From Diadema setosum (Eukaryota; Echinodermata; Echinoidea; Diadematoida; Diadematidae), in the NCBI RefSeq assembly GCF_964275005.1, contig NC_092685.1, forward strand, positions 12,320,913-12,384,912: a stretch of DNA of 64,000 nt, given 5' to 3'. The notes under the pieces are model-generated. The model was given only the letters and a program-made list of their open reading frames with translations, did no database searches and was not told the DNA's origin. Made by a program: the position numbers and the translations under genes. Of the stretch, positions 1 to 12,610 are shown piece by piece (position 1 is the stretch's first letter; every line of letters begins with the position of its first letter).

Positions 1-62
1 TAACTAATAATGCTCATTTTTTTTTCATACTTTGTCATCTGTTGACGACTTTTGACATGCAG

Positions 63-181
63 GCTGGGACAACATGATGGACAACTGCCCCAAGCATGCC
101 AACGCAAACCAGGACGATAGTGATACGGATAACTTTGGCGACGTGTGCGATAACTGTCCCTTCGACTTCAACCCCTTCCAG
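63..181 (+). CDS. Thrombospondin exon: type 3 repeats
   Basis: Acceptor ...catgcag at 62 and donor GTACGT at 182. Reads [13 protein letters not shown], then [21 protein letters not shown], the calcium-binding type 3 repeat pattern with paired cysteines. It starts with two bases completing a split glycine codon and ends in phase 0. Confidence 0.93.
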
Positions 182-3100
182 GTACGTGTGAGGGCGTGGC
201 TAGACCATGTCGTCGTCTGAGTGGACGAAAGGGCTATGACGTCATGGAAGCCTTCACAATATTGCAAACCCTTCTGGCAAAATCTCCATGGTCGTATTTC
301 AATGGAATAGTAAGGAGGACGAAGGGCTGAAAAGGTGGTGCATGCGCAAGTCCATCTTTATGGCTTCATGTCATATCTTGCTGTCTTGACGCTATGGTTT
401 TGTCTCTTTCTTATTGACCTCAGTGACAAACTTGGTGTAAGTCTATAGTAATCAATTTGTAATTCATCGTCTGCGCTACGCTGGAGTGGGAAGTTGTTTG
501 TGGGTGACACGACATTTAAATTGTTCTGATCAAAATAATGGAAAACAACCAATGCGATTTACCCCTAGCCGTTATACCCGCCACATTCCACATGTAGTAT
601 GACCATATTACATGCTTGTCCCTCATCCTCCCATCTGCCTATAAATGTGCCACTCTGTTGATCTATGTCTCTTTTTGGTATTGAAGAACATTTCCGTTGT
701 TCTGAGATAGGAAGGGGGGGGGGGGGAGAGGTCGAAAGCCATGCCGTGAATTTTACACATCCCAAACACAAAATCAAAGTAATGATCCAATTCACCAATT
801 CAGTTTCAAAATTTAATTGTATTTCAATCAAAATCAGATCTTCATGCGAATTATCACTCCTGTATCTCAAACAAACCCATTTTTTTTTTTCTGATGTAGA
901 TCGACACCGATGACGATAACGTGGGTGACGAATGCGACACCGACATCGACGAGGATGGCGACGGTCACCAGGACAACCTAGACAACTGCCCTGGCATTCC
1001 CAATGCCAGCCAGAAGGACCACGACAACGATGGCTTAGGTTAGTGAAGTGAGAAGAACGTAATCATCAGATATTATTATCACTATAAGAAAATAATGTTC
1101 CACTGTGTTCATTTTATGCAGAGCAATAGGCAAAGTCGTTTTCACTTTATGGTAGGTGTTTGACACTTGACCTGCAGATTATTGAAAATCAGAGCGCGAT
1201 AGGAGAACCGATAGGCAATTCAAGGCCTTTCGTTGTCAATCGTACAAGACTTCCCATATTGGGGCCACTGTACAAGTGACTTCTATTCACTAAATTCACT
1301 GAAAGGGAAAGTATTCAAGAACTCATTAATAATATCGACAAATTTTGATCAGAGTCAGGGAGAAAATGTGTTTTCGAAGAAATATTGGAAGTAATGACAT
1401 TCTATTCGCTAAACATAACGTTTAAGACACGAATGAAACAAAGCTGTGAACTTACAATTTTTGTGGCAGTGAAGTGGCCATTGCACCTATGTGAGGCGTC
1501 CACGTTATAGTTGCATGACACAATCAATGGCGTTTAAAAGGCCAGAATATTCAGAAAGAGGTGTTACTTTTTACTAGGCTGTTTCTCACTTCTTTCTTTG
1601 AATGAAATATTCTCTTATATAATCATCGCGCCATGCACAAAAGTGATGCTGAGGAGGAGTACATCAATAAGGATAATTTTCATTGCTGGACACTGACCCT
1701 ACAAATTTGGACAAGAATAACTTTGTGGGGTGAAGGGTCTTCCAAAGATTTATCTTGAAATGTAGAACAGATTACCAATGTTGAGCAACTGAGCCTGTAC
1801 CGCAAGTGCGATATTGCCCGATAGATCTTTCACATCTAGCTTATCTGGGGTTACTTACCAGGGTTTTCCCCCTGATGGTCTCATAGAAAATAGATGATGC
1901 CCATCGAAATAGGTTATCAGCCAAGGGAAGTTATGATAACAATGCCATGTTGTATCATCGAAATCAACCCCTTTGTTTTAAGCAGGCCAGTTTCTAATTC
2001 GTCACAAATGGTAGCTCTTAGGGGGGATTTGTCTTCGCATCTCGTCAAGTTATCATGAATGCTCACGCTCTCCAAATATTAGTTCTGGTTGTTACCGCTC
2101 TGGGATTTCTCTTCCCTGCTCATGCTCTTTCTCTTCCTCCTATTCATCGTGTAATTGCAGCTGAATTGCTCTCAAGATGCCATCCCTTAACCCCCCCCCC
2201 CCACCATCCCGTTGTAAATCCAACAAGCACTGAAGCCCTCTTCCTATCCATTTCCCGGCAGATTGCATTAAGAGTAAGGCGCCCTTTGGGAGTTTAGGGC
2301 CTCTGAACTTATCACACGCTTGAATCTATCGGAGAAACGGGGAGGAAATTTGCGCAATTTAGGATTCTTTCCGAGCCTCTAGCGAAATAGAAGATAAAGG
2401 GAGAGGGAAATTAGTTGGCAGAGACCCAGACATACATGCCCGAATCAATATCTCGTGCCTTGGCTGAGCTCTCTCTCCTTTTTTTCCCATCGCTCGAGTT
2501 AACTTCCCGCTGAAGTTTTCATGTTGTCAAGAGAAATTGTCCCTCTTATCCAATCACAACGGTGCGAAAACACTGATGGCAACATCGCAGAATATTCCCC
2601 GATGCCATATCAAATCACGGTTCGCATCCTACAAGTGCATTTTTAGACAATAGTGACTTCCAACATCCCTCTCCCAATCTCCTTCCCCGAACTTACCCTG
2701 ATGTCAAACAATAACATCTGTGGTCCACAAAGAGAGTGAGTTGTGTGTCATTGACCAAAACGCAAATCTGCAAGGACCAGAACATGTGGAGATTTTTCAT
2801 CAGATGCCTGCACTTGTTGCGCAATGATGACGCAATTTTCTTTTCCACTGCATTTTGGGAAATTACTGATTTTTAGCTGTTTCAGCGCATTAAACATGTG
2901 TACATGTGTACAGTCGTAAAATCTGACGATCATAAAAACATGCACACACTAAGTCTTAATGTAACATATTTATGGAACTAGTATAAGTGATAGTTCTGAT
3001 TTTTAAGACATACTTATGACATACCTCTGCCTGCGAACTATTAAGACATTTCGTCACTTTTCGTCTGTCTTCACACTGTTCAGGTGATGCTTGCGATCCC

Positions 3101-6100
3101 GACGATGATAACGACGGTGTGCTCGACCGCGATGATAACTGCAGACTGATCTTCAACCAAGTCAGAATGACACCGATGGTAGTCTATTCGTCCGTGATCA
3201 CGTGCCCCACGGCTGAACCACAGGCTGGGCATCAGCCTATACAAGAATGATACTGTAGCTACAGATAGCGACCTTTTCTTACGTGATTCTACATGTATCT
3301 TCCTTTAACACCTGTTTGCAGGAACAGAGCACCAACAGCAACAAACACAACAAAAATCATCCAGTTTTAAGACCCGTCCATGTTTTCTTTCTTTCCTAAA
3401 GTTACCGAATAAAGATTGAAAACTCTGATTTATAAAAGATTAATATTGTGTCGATGATTGATTATGGTTTTCATTATAATTATAATAGTTACATGAACGA
3501 TTGCATGAAAAACAATGATATAATGATTGATGAAAATGATAATGATGCTAATAATCAAAGACAGTCTTCACTTTTGCTGTTTTGTTATCCTCATGATAAT
3601 TTGAAATTATTCCCCGATCTCGATCGCAGAGAAATGGTCGCGGCGATGCATGCGAGCCGATTTCGACGGCGACGGTTACTCGGAATCATGGACGCCTGTC
3701 CGGAGAACGCCATGATCCAGCGTACCGATCTCTCCGCCTTTCAGATGGTGCCCATGACCCGTCAGAGCCTCGCAGCTGGAACCCAACTGGATGGTGCGCA
3801 ACCACGGGCTGGAGCTGGTACAGACCATCAACAGGCGATCCTGGTCTAGCTGTAGGTTAGTGTCAATCCATGGTCCAACGAATCCCTAGCAAGGGATTCC
3901 TACCTGGTGTCACCTCTTTCCGTGATTACTATTCTCAATCTTGTGTTGCGCTTGAGTATGATTCTCTTCTTAATATTACACACCATATTAATTATCTTGC
4001 CTTCACGGTCATACAGTATCCTTCATTTGCGTAGATTTAGCAGAGTTTGTTTGTTTGTCTGTCTGTTTGTTTGTTGTGTTTGCCAGGCGTCATTATAAGT
4101 TGAAATTGAAATTGAAATTGAATTTGAAACCACCTCCAAATGTTTGTATCCATGAGCAGAGGGAGACTCTCCAGTTACATGACGATGGATTTATTATGCT
4201 AGTATTTACCCTTGACACTAAATCTTTCCCCGTTAACTATAATTTTGTGATGAGTTTATATAATATAAACCAGCTAGTAAGACTTGCTTCTCAGTCTTCC
4301 TTAACAAAAAAAAATAAAAAATACTAGGCCTACCCGTGAAACTAATAGTCACACAGGTTATATCTTCTTAGTTAAATTAATTTCTTTCCTTTCCTGAATC
4401 CAAGGGTATGACGAGTTCGAGAGTGTTCAGTTCAGTGGGACCTTCTACGTGAACACCGCCAAGGACGACGACTACGCTGGCTTCATCTTCGGCTACCAGT
4501 CCAACCACCGATTCTATGCCGTCATGTGGAAGCAGGTGACGCAGAGATACTGGCAGCCCAAACCCAGCCCGGCCGAGGCCACGGCTGGCCTGCAGCTTAA
4601 GGTCGGTACCGCGCATTGTGTGAGCTCTCTATGAAAGCACGGAAGAAGAGTCTTTGCCTAATTATGCGGATGCAGCTATCGAATATGAATTTCATAACAA
4701 TTATCTTAAACAAAAAGTGTCACCAAATTAAGAATTTAGTCTAACTAGACTAAAATTTAATACCCCGTCAGACATTAGTCACAAGATTTTGACAATCGAT
4801 ATTTATGATTTGAAACTTTTCTCACATTTAGAAACACATAAAAAGAACATGTTATTTGACGTGCGCACTAGATGATGCAACAGAATTTTTGAATTTTGAA
4901 TTGCTGTGTGAAAATGACAAAGAGTTAACACAAAACCTTGGCTTATGAGCAATGTTTAGTAAACTATAAATCTGCAGTTGCTCACGATTAAGATTACGTA
5001 CAGTTGCCTTGACGTTGGGCTAGCTGCACCCATGAATGAATGTGTCGTTATGCAGTGATGTGGACCTGAAATATTTATTTTCCATCTTTTCTTTGTCGCC
5101 TCCACAGCTGATCAACTCTACAACTGGTCCCGGTGAATACTTGAGAAATGCTATGTGGCACACTGGTGACACAGAAGACCAGGTAAGAACGAAAGAAAAA
5201 AAAAGAAAAAAAAACCAACAATAATGTAACTCCTGCAGTGTCATGCCTTGATTGCAATGGAAGATCAAAATGAAGATACAAAGATTGTTATCGGAGCAGA
5301 TTCTATGTATTCCAAGCTGAGAGACTATAGAATACTGTGATCCACAAACGCATGTGTCAAGGCAATAAAATATGCTTTCAAAATGAACCATAGTAAATTG
5401 GTGATAGGAGCATAAATTTTGACAGTGATACAGATAATATGGCAGTGGTCAGCGTCAGTGAGACAACACCTTGGACCTGTATACGACCTTGACATTTCTC
5501 AGCATGAGGAAACTCCCGCACCCCTCCATGGTTACGATGAAATGAAAAAAGTGACGAGAAAGCGATCGTGGCTATATTTGGAAACTATTCCCAAGTCGCT
5601 CATTAAATATTCCCCCGTGTTCTCTGCCCCTAGAGGGCGTTTTAGTGGCGCAGACCGTGCAGGGCATGTTCATGCCGTACTCCCCTGAGCTCTCGAATCG
5701 GATGTACAGTGAGTCACAGCTAGACTTTTTGCCGTGTCACCGTCCCACCTCCCCCTCCCCACCTCTATGCCCCTTGCCCTTTCTCCAGTACTGGCACTTT
5801 TTTTTTCTTCAGCTCCCCTCCCCCCCCCCCCCCCCACCCTTAAGTCAGCACGCTCACACTCCACCCAAAGGATTCTTGATCGGAAACCGAAACAGTTTGC
5901 GAAGATCTCAAAATTTGAGCCTAACTCAATTTCCGCTAAAGAGCTAAAAAAAGAAACTAGTATACCTCTCCTTAAGAAAGAGTGTCGTGCAAGAAAGAGA
6001 AGAACGTGACAGGGATGGAAAAGAAAGCGTCAATTCGCCGGAGAAGACGTTTCTGAACTATTAATAGATTAGTGATTGTAAAACGTCATTCGTAACTTCG

Positions 6101-9100
6101 TAACTTCTCGGATTCCTACGAGAGTAATTTCATTAATCCGAGTTTATCACTTCGACAAACTGTGATTCTTTCCTGTCTCTGTGATGACGCAAGCTCTTAG
6201 TCGATTGTGATTAAAGGGGTAAAGTTCTTTGATTATCGGGTCATTATTATGATCATTGATCAATCATGAGCTTGTGGCTTACCAAATTAATCCTTAAGCC
6301 GTTAACTACGATCATTTCTTGCATTTCAAATGAACCAAAATGGAACTTTGACAAAGAGCTTTTATTTTACATGGCAGCATTAGACAGATCTGGTGATTAA
6401 ATAAAAATCAGATGTGACGTCATTTAAGATTGTGGAAAGAAAGGGAAGAGGCTAGTACTAGCCCTAGTAGCCACAAGTCGTCTTGGGAATAGTTTTTATT
6501 GTCCTGTACAAGCGGAGGATAAAAGTTGATATTTTGAAATAACGACATCAGGATATTGCGGCAAAATATTGCGATAAGTAACCTTTTCTATCTCTGTCGC
6601 GATTTTTTTTTTTTTTTTTGGGGGGGGGGAGGGGGTGTCTTTCTTCTTCCCTCCCCCTTCTATCCTTTTCTCTCTGACTCTCTGAGTTTTGTCCCTTTTT
6701 CTTTGTTCTTTTTTACACATATATGATTTGATCGATTTGATCAAGATTTTATTGCTTGGTTTAATAAATTCAAGGAGGGGTGATAAAGAACCTGATAATA
6801 TACAGCAGCTGTGTTGAAAAGTGAAAAAAGAAAAGATCGCTACAAAGATTGATTCTAGTTGTATATGATTTATTCACTAGAGAAGAACTAAGAATAAATG
6901 ATTAACAAATTAACAACTTAAATTGAAAAAAAAAATGAATTAATCCAAAGTTATACAAACGATTATTTACCAAATAAATGGGTGGATATGTCATGGATAG
7001 ATATATGAAATAAACCCGAAAGAGGTGAATGAAAGGGAAGTTTTGGTCGTATCTTATAGCCAGACGATTGCCACGTATTTAAATATTCGTCAAGAAAGTA
7101 ACCACTTGAATGAGACAAATTAAGAAGGGACACGTTATAGAATTTGTGAGGTGTTTTGAAGAGAAAAGAAAAGGTTCTTCATTTGAGAGAAGGATAGTAT
7201 AAAGAACGGGAGGTTGGTCCCGTGCCAATGAACGATGTCCGGTACTGTTTCCATCCCGGAGGTGTCGTGGTGATGAATGCTTCTAACCCGCCCATGACTG
7301 ACGCCAGCCGAAAAAAACCCTGTGATGAGAAGCAGGCGTTATAGATTCCCGCCAGACCGTGGGTGATGCCTCCCACTGGTGATCAGGAGGAAGAGGCGGA
7401 GCAAAAGCCTTTTATCCGCAATTTATTGTCACACTACTCCTTAATGACCTGAACGAAGCCCAGTCATAGAGATATCAAACACTGAGAAGTGAACTCCACG
7501 ATAATTACCCTTGTTCTAGCCTGGAGTTCACGGAAACCTCTGTTGGGAGAAGTATTTTGCTGATGATATGAATTATCGACACAGATAATCAGACAACGGA
7601 CAGCTTCGCGCGTTTACGCGTTGGCAGGGACTAGGAGTAACTAAGTACGGGCAGTAAACAAGATGAAAAGATTACATCGATGCTTTGAGTTTAGAATTTT
7701 AAGGTTTCTATCGTCCAGTATAGTGTTATCGTATGACATATCAATTATCAGGAAATCTTAATGTCCATCATCGTCTTTTGGTGGCTTTGATAGCATCATG
7801 ATTAATTTTTGTTTTGTGTTTGTTTGTTTGTTTGTTTGTCCCCATAGGTAAAACTGATTTGGAGCGATCCTAATAAGATCGGATGGAAAGACTTTACCGC
7901 CTACAGGTGGACAGTGACGCATAGACCCAGCGATGGTTTCATCCAGTGAGTATAAGCCCGGAGGAAAGTACCTAACTACTTACCCCCCCCCCCCCCTTGT
8001 CCTACTCCTCTTCTCCCTCCCACCCCCCGAAAAAAATAACAACAACCAGGGCTACAATCACTCATCTACATGAATATTTGAAAAAGATAAAAAGTAAGGA
8101 AGCAAAAATGAGTTGTAAGTATAAGAGCGGAAACACACACACAAGCTGTCACATTTATAGGGACTGTATACAGTACTGGTTGAAGTGGGGATTCATGTTT
8201 TGAACATTCCTAAGTGAGATAATGAAAAGCCTCTTATGAAATATGAAAGAGCATGTAATTTTAAGAAGGATTCAACGTTTATTTGATGAAAATTGGTTTT
8301 CAAATGGCTGAGATCTCCAAAAAAGTGCTAATAATAAAAGGCGACATGCCACAACTTTATTAGGATCTCTTTGTTTCACCTTGTTTTTGGATATCTCAGC
8401 CATTTCAAAACCGATTTTTATCGAATAAACTTTTGATACCCCTTAGAACTGGATGCTCTTTGACATCTCATAGAGTGGTTTCTAAATATCTCGCAAAACG
8501 TTAAAAGCTAAATCCTCACCTCGACCAGAACTGTACACACCCTTTAAATCCAACGATTATTGCACCTTTTGCGACTGTACTATGGTCATGTAAGCAATTT
8601 TGCAGTTCATGAACGTTTAGATGCAGCACACATTTAAGCAGATCACAAAATTAGCAAAACATTTTCATTATATCACATCGATGGAACAAATAATTCAATA
8701 ATAGAATTTAGTTTGTTTATTATGAAATATTCAAGACTATGTACGAATCTTTAGTAACGAATCTTTTAGAAATACGTGAACAAATCTTGTGGTGGCCAAA
8801 GAGACACCACCAGAGCGACAGACTAATTTCACCTATCCTGGTTCGTGAACTTATTTCCAGAATCAGATCTCTTTGTTCAAAGCATCATAGTTCAATTAGA
8901 AGAAATTTCCTTTCCCCCCTCTGGCCGGATCGGCCTCAAAATAAGGTGCCGCCGTGACGACAGTCTCGTGCACAAAGAAACGGAGAAAGCGGGTCACTCC
9001 TCGCACCCTGTCCCGCTCCCTTCCGCTGACCCTCAGGTCGGTGGATGCCCGAAGGTTTTTGTTATATGTGGCATCAGTGATGCTGCTGGCAGACAATAAG

Positions 9101-11224
9101 CTACAAATGAAAGAGGACAGGAAGTGCCGAAAGGGGCGGAGAGGACGAACACTTCTTAGGGATGCAACATTACCGAGTTTCCTTTCTATCCTTATTTTAA
9201 CCTATGTGTCTCGAAAGTGTTAACACTCTCTTTTTTTTTTTCTCTCTCTCTCTCTTTTTTTTTGGGGGGGGGGGGGGGAGTGGGATTGCCAGCTTTCCAA
9301 CTTTTACCAGATTTTGTCTGAAGAAAGTTATACAATACTTGATATATAGCGAAAAAAAGAAAAAATAGCACAGAAAATGGATTTGCTTTTCGTAAGTCTC
9401 TTGTTCCTTATTTATACTTTGTCTTTCAATCTCCACATTGAATTAATCAATGGTTAATGACAGAAATATTTGAGGCAAAGACATGAAAATTGGACGTTGC
9501 AATACAAACAAGTCTTTCCACAATGACCCGCATGTGATTCCAAACTGCTGCGCGCCCATTTCTAGTTAAGATCTCGACGATAGTTGTCACTGATTCAGAG
9601 CTACCACCAGTTTGTGGGCACCCTCATATGCCAGATCAGAAACAGTGTTGATTTCTTGTCCAGTGATCACTCCTGTAGAAGGCACTATCTCAGTGTTTAC
9701 TTTACTTCAACAATTAAACATTGATGAATTAGACTTTTTTTTTTCATGAGGTGTATGTTAGACAATACCTGAATTTATGGGAAATGACGTCATATTTAGG
9801 AAATAGTTGCAATTGTCGCTGATACCAATTGTCATCATATGACAAAGAATAAGCGACTTATACCTTTAAAGTTAACATCGTCTTGATTTTGGTTAACCCG
9901 CGTGTTACCTGAACCCCACCCCTTCAATGAGACTTTCTGCTTGTGTCTTTATTATATCTGAGTCTTGGACCCCGATGATGATCAAAATGGTTGTCAAAGA
10001 ACAAAGTTGTGCTATCATCACCATCCACACTGCAGCCCTGTGCACTTTGTAAAGGAACAGGAACTCACAGCACAAAACTAGGAAACCATGACATGCTTAC
10101 ATTTTCCATGTGATAGGTTAAAATCGTCATTCTTACTCCGGTAACCATGGAAACTTTCAACTTATCTTCCACAGGGTGACAGCATGGGAAGGTAGCAGCG
10201 TGCTGGCCGACTCCGGTCCCCTCTACGACTCGACGTTACGAGGCGGGCGACTAGGACTCTACTGCTTCTCACAAGAAATGGTCTTCTTCTCGGATATGGA
10301 ATACAAATGCTTATCAGGTCAGTTGTTGTATGGTATTATGCCATTTCTCTACCTCTCGTATTAGTGAAGGATGGCGTAGAGGGCGTTATGATAGCAAAGT
10401 TACTAACTGGATTTCTAACAAAATTGGCCAGGCTGATCGTCATGTTCAAATAGGGTCTTGCAAAACAGTTAGACCTACAAAATAATAATTGGGTTGTCAT
10501 GCGTCTGTACCTAATTTCTGATTCGACGTGAACACTTAATAAGAGGCATTGCAATAGGCCTCATTACAGAGCACCGGTAGCACATAAAACGAAGTGTGTG
10601 CGAGCAGCCCGGTGAAATAAAATGATTATTAGTAACTATAAAGCTGTCCCTTTTCCGTGCCTTCCTTGGCATTTATTTTCGTACAACCGTAATTCTGCCC
10701 AATCCTACGCGAAAGGAGGCTTTTCGTCAGAATTCTCTTTTTAATTGATTTCTAAATTGCACCCATATTGATCGAGAGAAAAAGAGAAAGATTAATTCTG
10801 CATGGAATCTAAAACTTATTCCATAAAGTGTTTTGTTACCTCGCCATTACCTACGAGACATTGTAAAGCCCTGTGTGAAGTTGGTGAGGATTTCAAAATC
10901 TTGTATAGAATGGGTAAATGAAGAACATGGTAATTAAATGCTGGAAGGTGGCTTAACGAACAGTGTTGGTTGAAAATGTCATCCTAATCACACATTGATT
11001 CAAGTATGGGCTACCTAAATAATTATTGGTAAACAAAATACTCGTAAAATGGCACAAAATAGGCGGAAAATCATCATTTTAATTGGAAAACATGTAATTG
11101 ATAACGATGTAAGTTATTTTGGGTAGTCTATTTGAGCGTAAACTAATATCTTTTAATCAAGACCATGAAGTTAAAGAAGCTCACCTGAAATTAATTTTCT
11201 TTTGTATCTATTTCAGACTTTTAA
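63..11224 (+). CDS. Thrombospondin, 3' part of gene (nine coding exons, 5' end outside window)
   Basis: Encodes the C-terminal half of a thrombospondin, a secreted calcium-binding matrix glycoprotein. Exons at 63-181, 900-1038, 3084-3178 and 3630-3855 encode type 3 repeats rich in DxDxDxxxDxCDNCP. Exons 3630-11224 encode the lectin-like C-terminal domain, including [51 protein letters not shown] and [14 protein letters not shown]. These blocks are diagnostic of the family. The protein ends KCLSDF and stops at 11222-11224, close to where vertebrate TSP-1 ends. Splice phases agree at every junction except those touching exons 3084-3178 and 3630-3855, where one-base indels break the frame. The N-terminal domain and EGF-like repeats would lie to the left of the window. 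Subgroup A versus B cannot be decided from this part. Large introns (1039-3083, 5183-7847, 7946-10174) hold fold-back DNA and homopolymers but no second gene that I can see. Confidence 0.95.
900..1038 (+). CDS. Thrombospondin exon: type 3 repeats
   Basis: A T-rich tract and TAG precede the exon; donor GTTAGT follows. Reads [20 protein letters not shown], then [18 protein letters not shown], with alternating Asp residues and conserved Cys. Continues in phase 0 from the previous exon and ends with one base of a split glycine. Confidence 0.93.
3084..3178 (+). CDS. Thrombospondin exon: type 3 repeat, with a frame break
   Basis: Acceptor ...gttcag, donor GTAGTC. Reads [19 protein letters not shown], then RLIFN, and loses frame near 3155-3158. 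One extra C there would restore the expected family pattern [10 protein letters not shown]. The exon is 95 bases, where flanking phases require a multiple of three such as 96. This is either an assembly or sequencing error or a genuine lesion. Confidence 0.85.
3630..3855 (+). CDS. Thrombospondin exon: last type 3 repeat and start of C-terminal domain, several frame breaks
   Basis: All three frames together contain the family blocks in the right order: [54 protein letters not shown] and DPGLAV. No single frame reads through. Breaks lie near 3658, 3684, 3755, 3765 (a base missing at each) and 3833 (an extra G), and the junction at 3630 is one base out of phase. The donor GTTAGT and the phase into the next exon (V-G-Y-D) are normal. 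Strong conservation of the blocks argues against long-term decay. Confidence 0.85.
4405..4601 (+). CDS. Thrombospondin exon: C-terminal lectin-like domain
   Basis: Acceptor ...atccaag, donor GTCGGT. Reads [20 protein letters not shown], then [20 protein letters not shown] and [13 protein letters not shown], without a break. It begins with two bases of a split Gly codon and ends in phase 0. Confidence 0.95.
5108..5182 (+). CDS. Thrombospondin exon: C-terminal domain
   Basis: Acceptor ...cctccacag, donor GTAAGA. A 75-base phase 0/0 exon reading [19 protein letters not shown], which contains the highly conserved STTGPGE and LRNAxWHTG blocks of the thrombospondin C-terminus. Confidence 0.95.
7848..7945 (+). 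CDS. Thrombospondin exon: C-terminal domain
   Basis: Acceptor ...cccatag, donor GTGAGT. Reads [20 protein letters not shown], then [23 protein letters not shown] is a near-invariant family block. Ends with two bases of a split Gln codon. Confidence 0.95.
8156..8547. mobile_element. Long inverted-repeat (fold-back) element in thrombospondin intron
   Basis: Two imperfect arms of about 190 bp face each other around a short centre near 8320-8360. The left arm starts near AGGGACTGTATACAG and the right arm ends CTGTACACACCCTTT. Matching internal blocks include AAAGAGCAT, TTTATT(T/C)GAT and the pair AATGGCTGAGATCTCC / GGATATCTCAGCCATTT. It has no coding capacity and is probably a non-autonomous DNA element. 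Confidence 0.7.
10175..10317 (+). CDS. Thrombospondin exon: C-terminal domain
   Basis: Acceptor ...cttccacag, donor GTCAGT. Reads [18 protein letters not shown], then [18 protein letters not shown] and MEYKCLS. The ADSGPxYD and [16 protein letters not shown] blocks are diagnostic. Ends with one base of a split Asp codon. Confidence 0.95.
11217..11224 (+). CDS. Thrombospondin terminal coding piece (D-F-stop)
   Basis: Acceptor ...tctatttcag. The first two bases complete Asp, then Phe and the stop TAA, so the protein ends CLSDF. The rest of this exon is 3' UTR. Confidence 0.85.
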
Positions 11225-12610
11225 GCCAAACAGACTTCACGAAGCAACTGCAGGAGAGAAAGAAAAAAACAAAACAACAAAACAGGACTTCCACTTGAAT
11301 GACAACAACATAAATTCACAACCCGTGGGCGTGAACACTTCTGCAACCTGCCTTTCTGCCTTTCTCGATAATGATCGCATTTCTGAGCGGTCATTTTCAG
11401 CGACTCTTGCGTGATAATGTATTCAATGTCGAAGACACTAGTTCAGCTCTCGAACAGGACGACGCACTCGCTGCACGAAAACACGCGTCGATCTCGCCCG
11501 GATGGCGCCGGAAACGGTGAGAAATAAATTTTGATGGACGCAAATCAATCTACAATGGTGCCATCAACGTTGGGTATTAGAAATTTTGTCGCTGCAGAAA
11601 GAAACTAAATCACAATGAAGACTAGACGTGTAAGGAAGGACTGCGGAAGGAGCGAGGGAATGACGACTTAAAGACTTGTAGACACATTGAAGTCAGCGAG
11701 AAGCATTCTCACGACGGTTATTTGAGGGATTCTCTCCGCGGAATATGAAGCAAAGGAAACGCAAGCGCGAATCTGTTACAGCTGCAAAACAACATGAATG
11801 AGAAGCGATGATGTTGGAATCAGTGCAGTGTGAAAGTGTACTGTGTATATTATTGCGTGTTGAAGTTTGATTGAATTCTGCGGAATTGACGCATGTTTGG
11901 GCGAAGCATGGACGAGAGACTACCCCGCTGCTACGTTACGAGCCGTTGTAATAAATGGGCCACTCTCACCAAGGCCGCCACACTCGGTTAAACACGGTTG
12001 AACTCGTATGAATGAAATACTCAGCATTTCTCATGGTGTTTTGCCCGGGTTCCACGGTGAAGAAGTGATGTAATTGTACACTTTTTACAAAACTATATTC
12101 AAATTTGTCATCGTATTGGTGTATTTTACTTGTGTACAGAGTAATTATGCATGACCTTATCAACATTTACGTTCTGCTAAATTAACTTGAGCTTCCCTCA
12201 AATATTGTGCATTGTCTAAGTGACATCAAAATTTCTGTTGCCGATAGAAATATGACAATTAAATGAGGAAATTTTTATTTCAAAGAGTTTTTTTTTCTTT
12301 TAAGTTTGGAAAGATTACAAAAAATCTGTGAAACGCATTTTAACGAGATAAACATAATTATGACGGTATGTACGTGTTCTTGTTCATCTATTTATGATGT
12401 ATGTAAAAACGAAAAAAAATGTAAAGTAAAGAAAGGCAACTGATTTTATGCAATGATGAAATGTCTTCTGTGTATTTTGTGTGTGCCAAATGCGTATGTG
12501 GTTTGTGAATGAGGTTTATGCACGCATGCGCTGTTGCTGTTGTAGCTCGTAGATTGCTTATTTGTACTCATTTTGTAAAGTTATTAAAATAATACTGAAC
12601 AATACTGTGG
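11225..12610 (+). other. Probable thrombospondin 3' UTR
   Basis: Non-coding continuation of the last thrombospondin exon. AATAAA occurs at about 11523 and 11950, and ATTAAA at 12583-12588 in a T/A-rich setting. Any of these could set the poly(A) site; the last is the inferred distal end. No other gene is visible here. Confidence 0.5.

Noticed and set aside
3448..3849. 133-codon open frame ending in the thrombospondin exon
   Set aside because: The first half is intron read-through; only the part from 3630 belongs to thrombospondin, and it is frame-broken.
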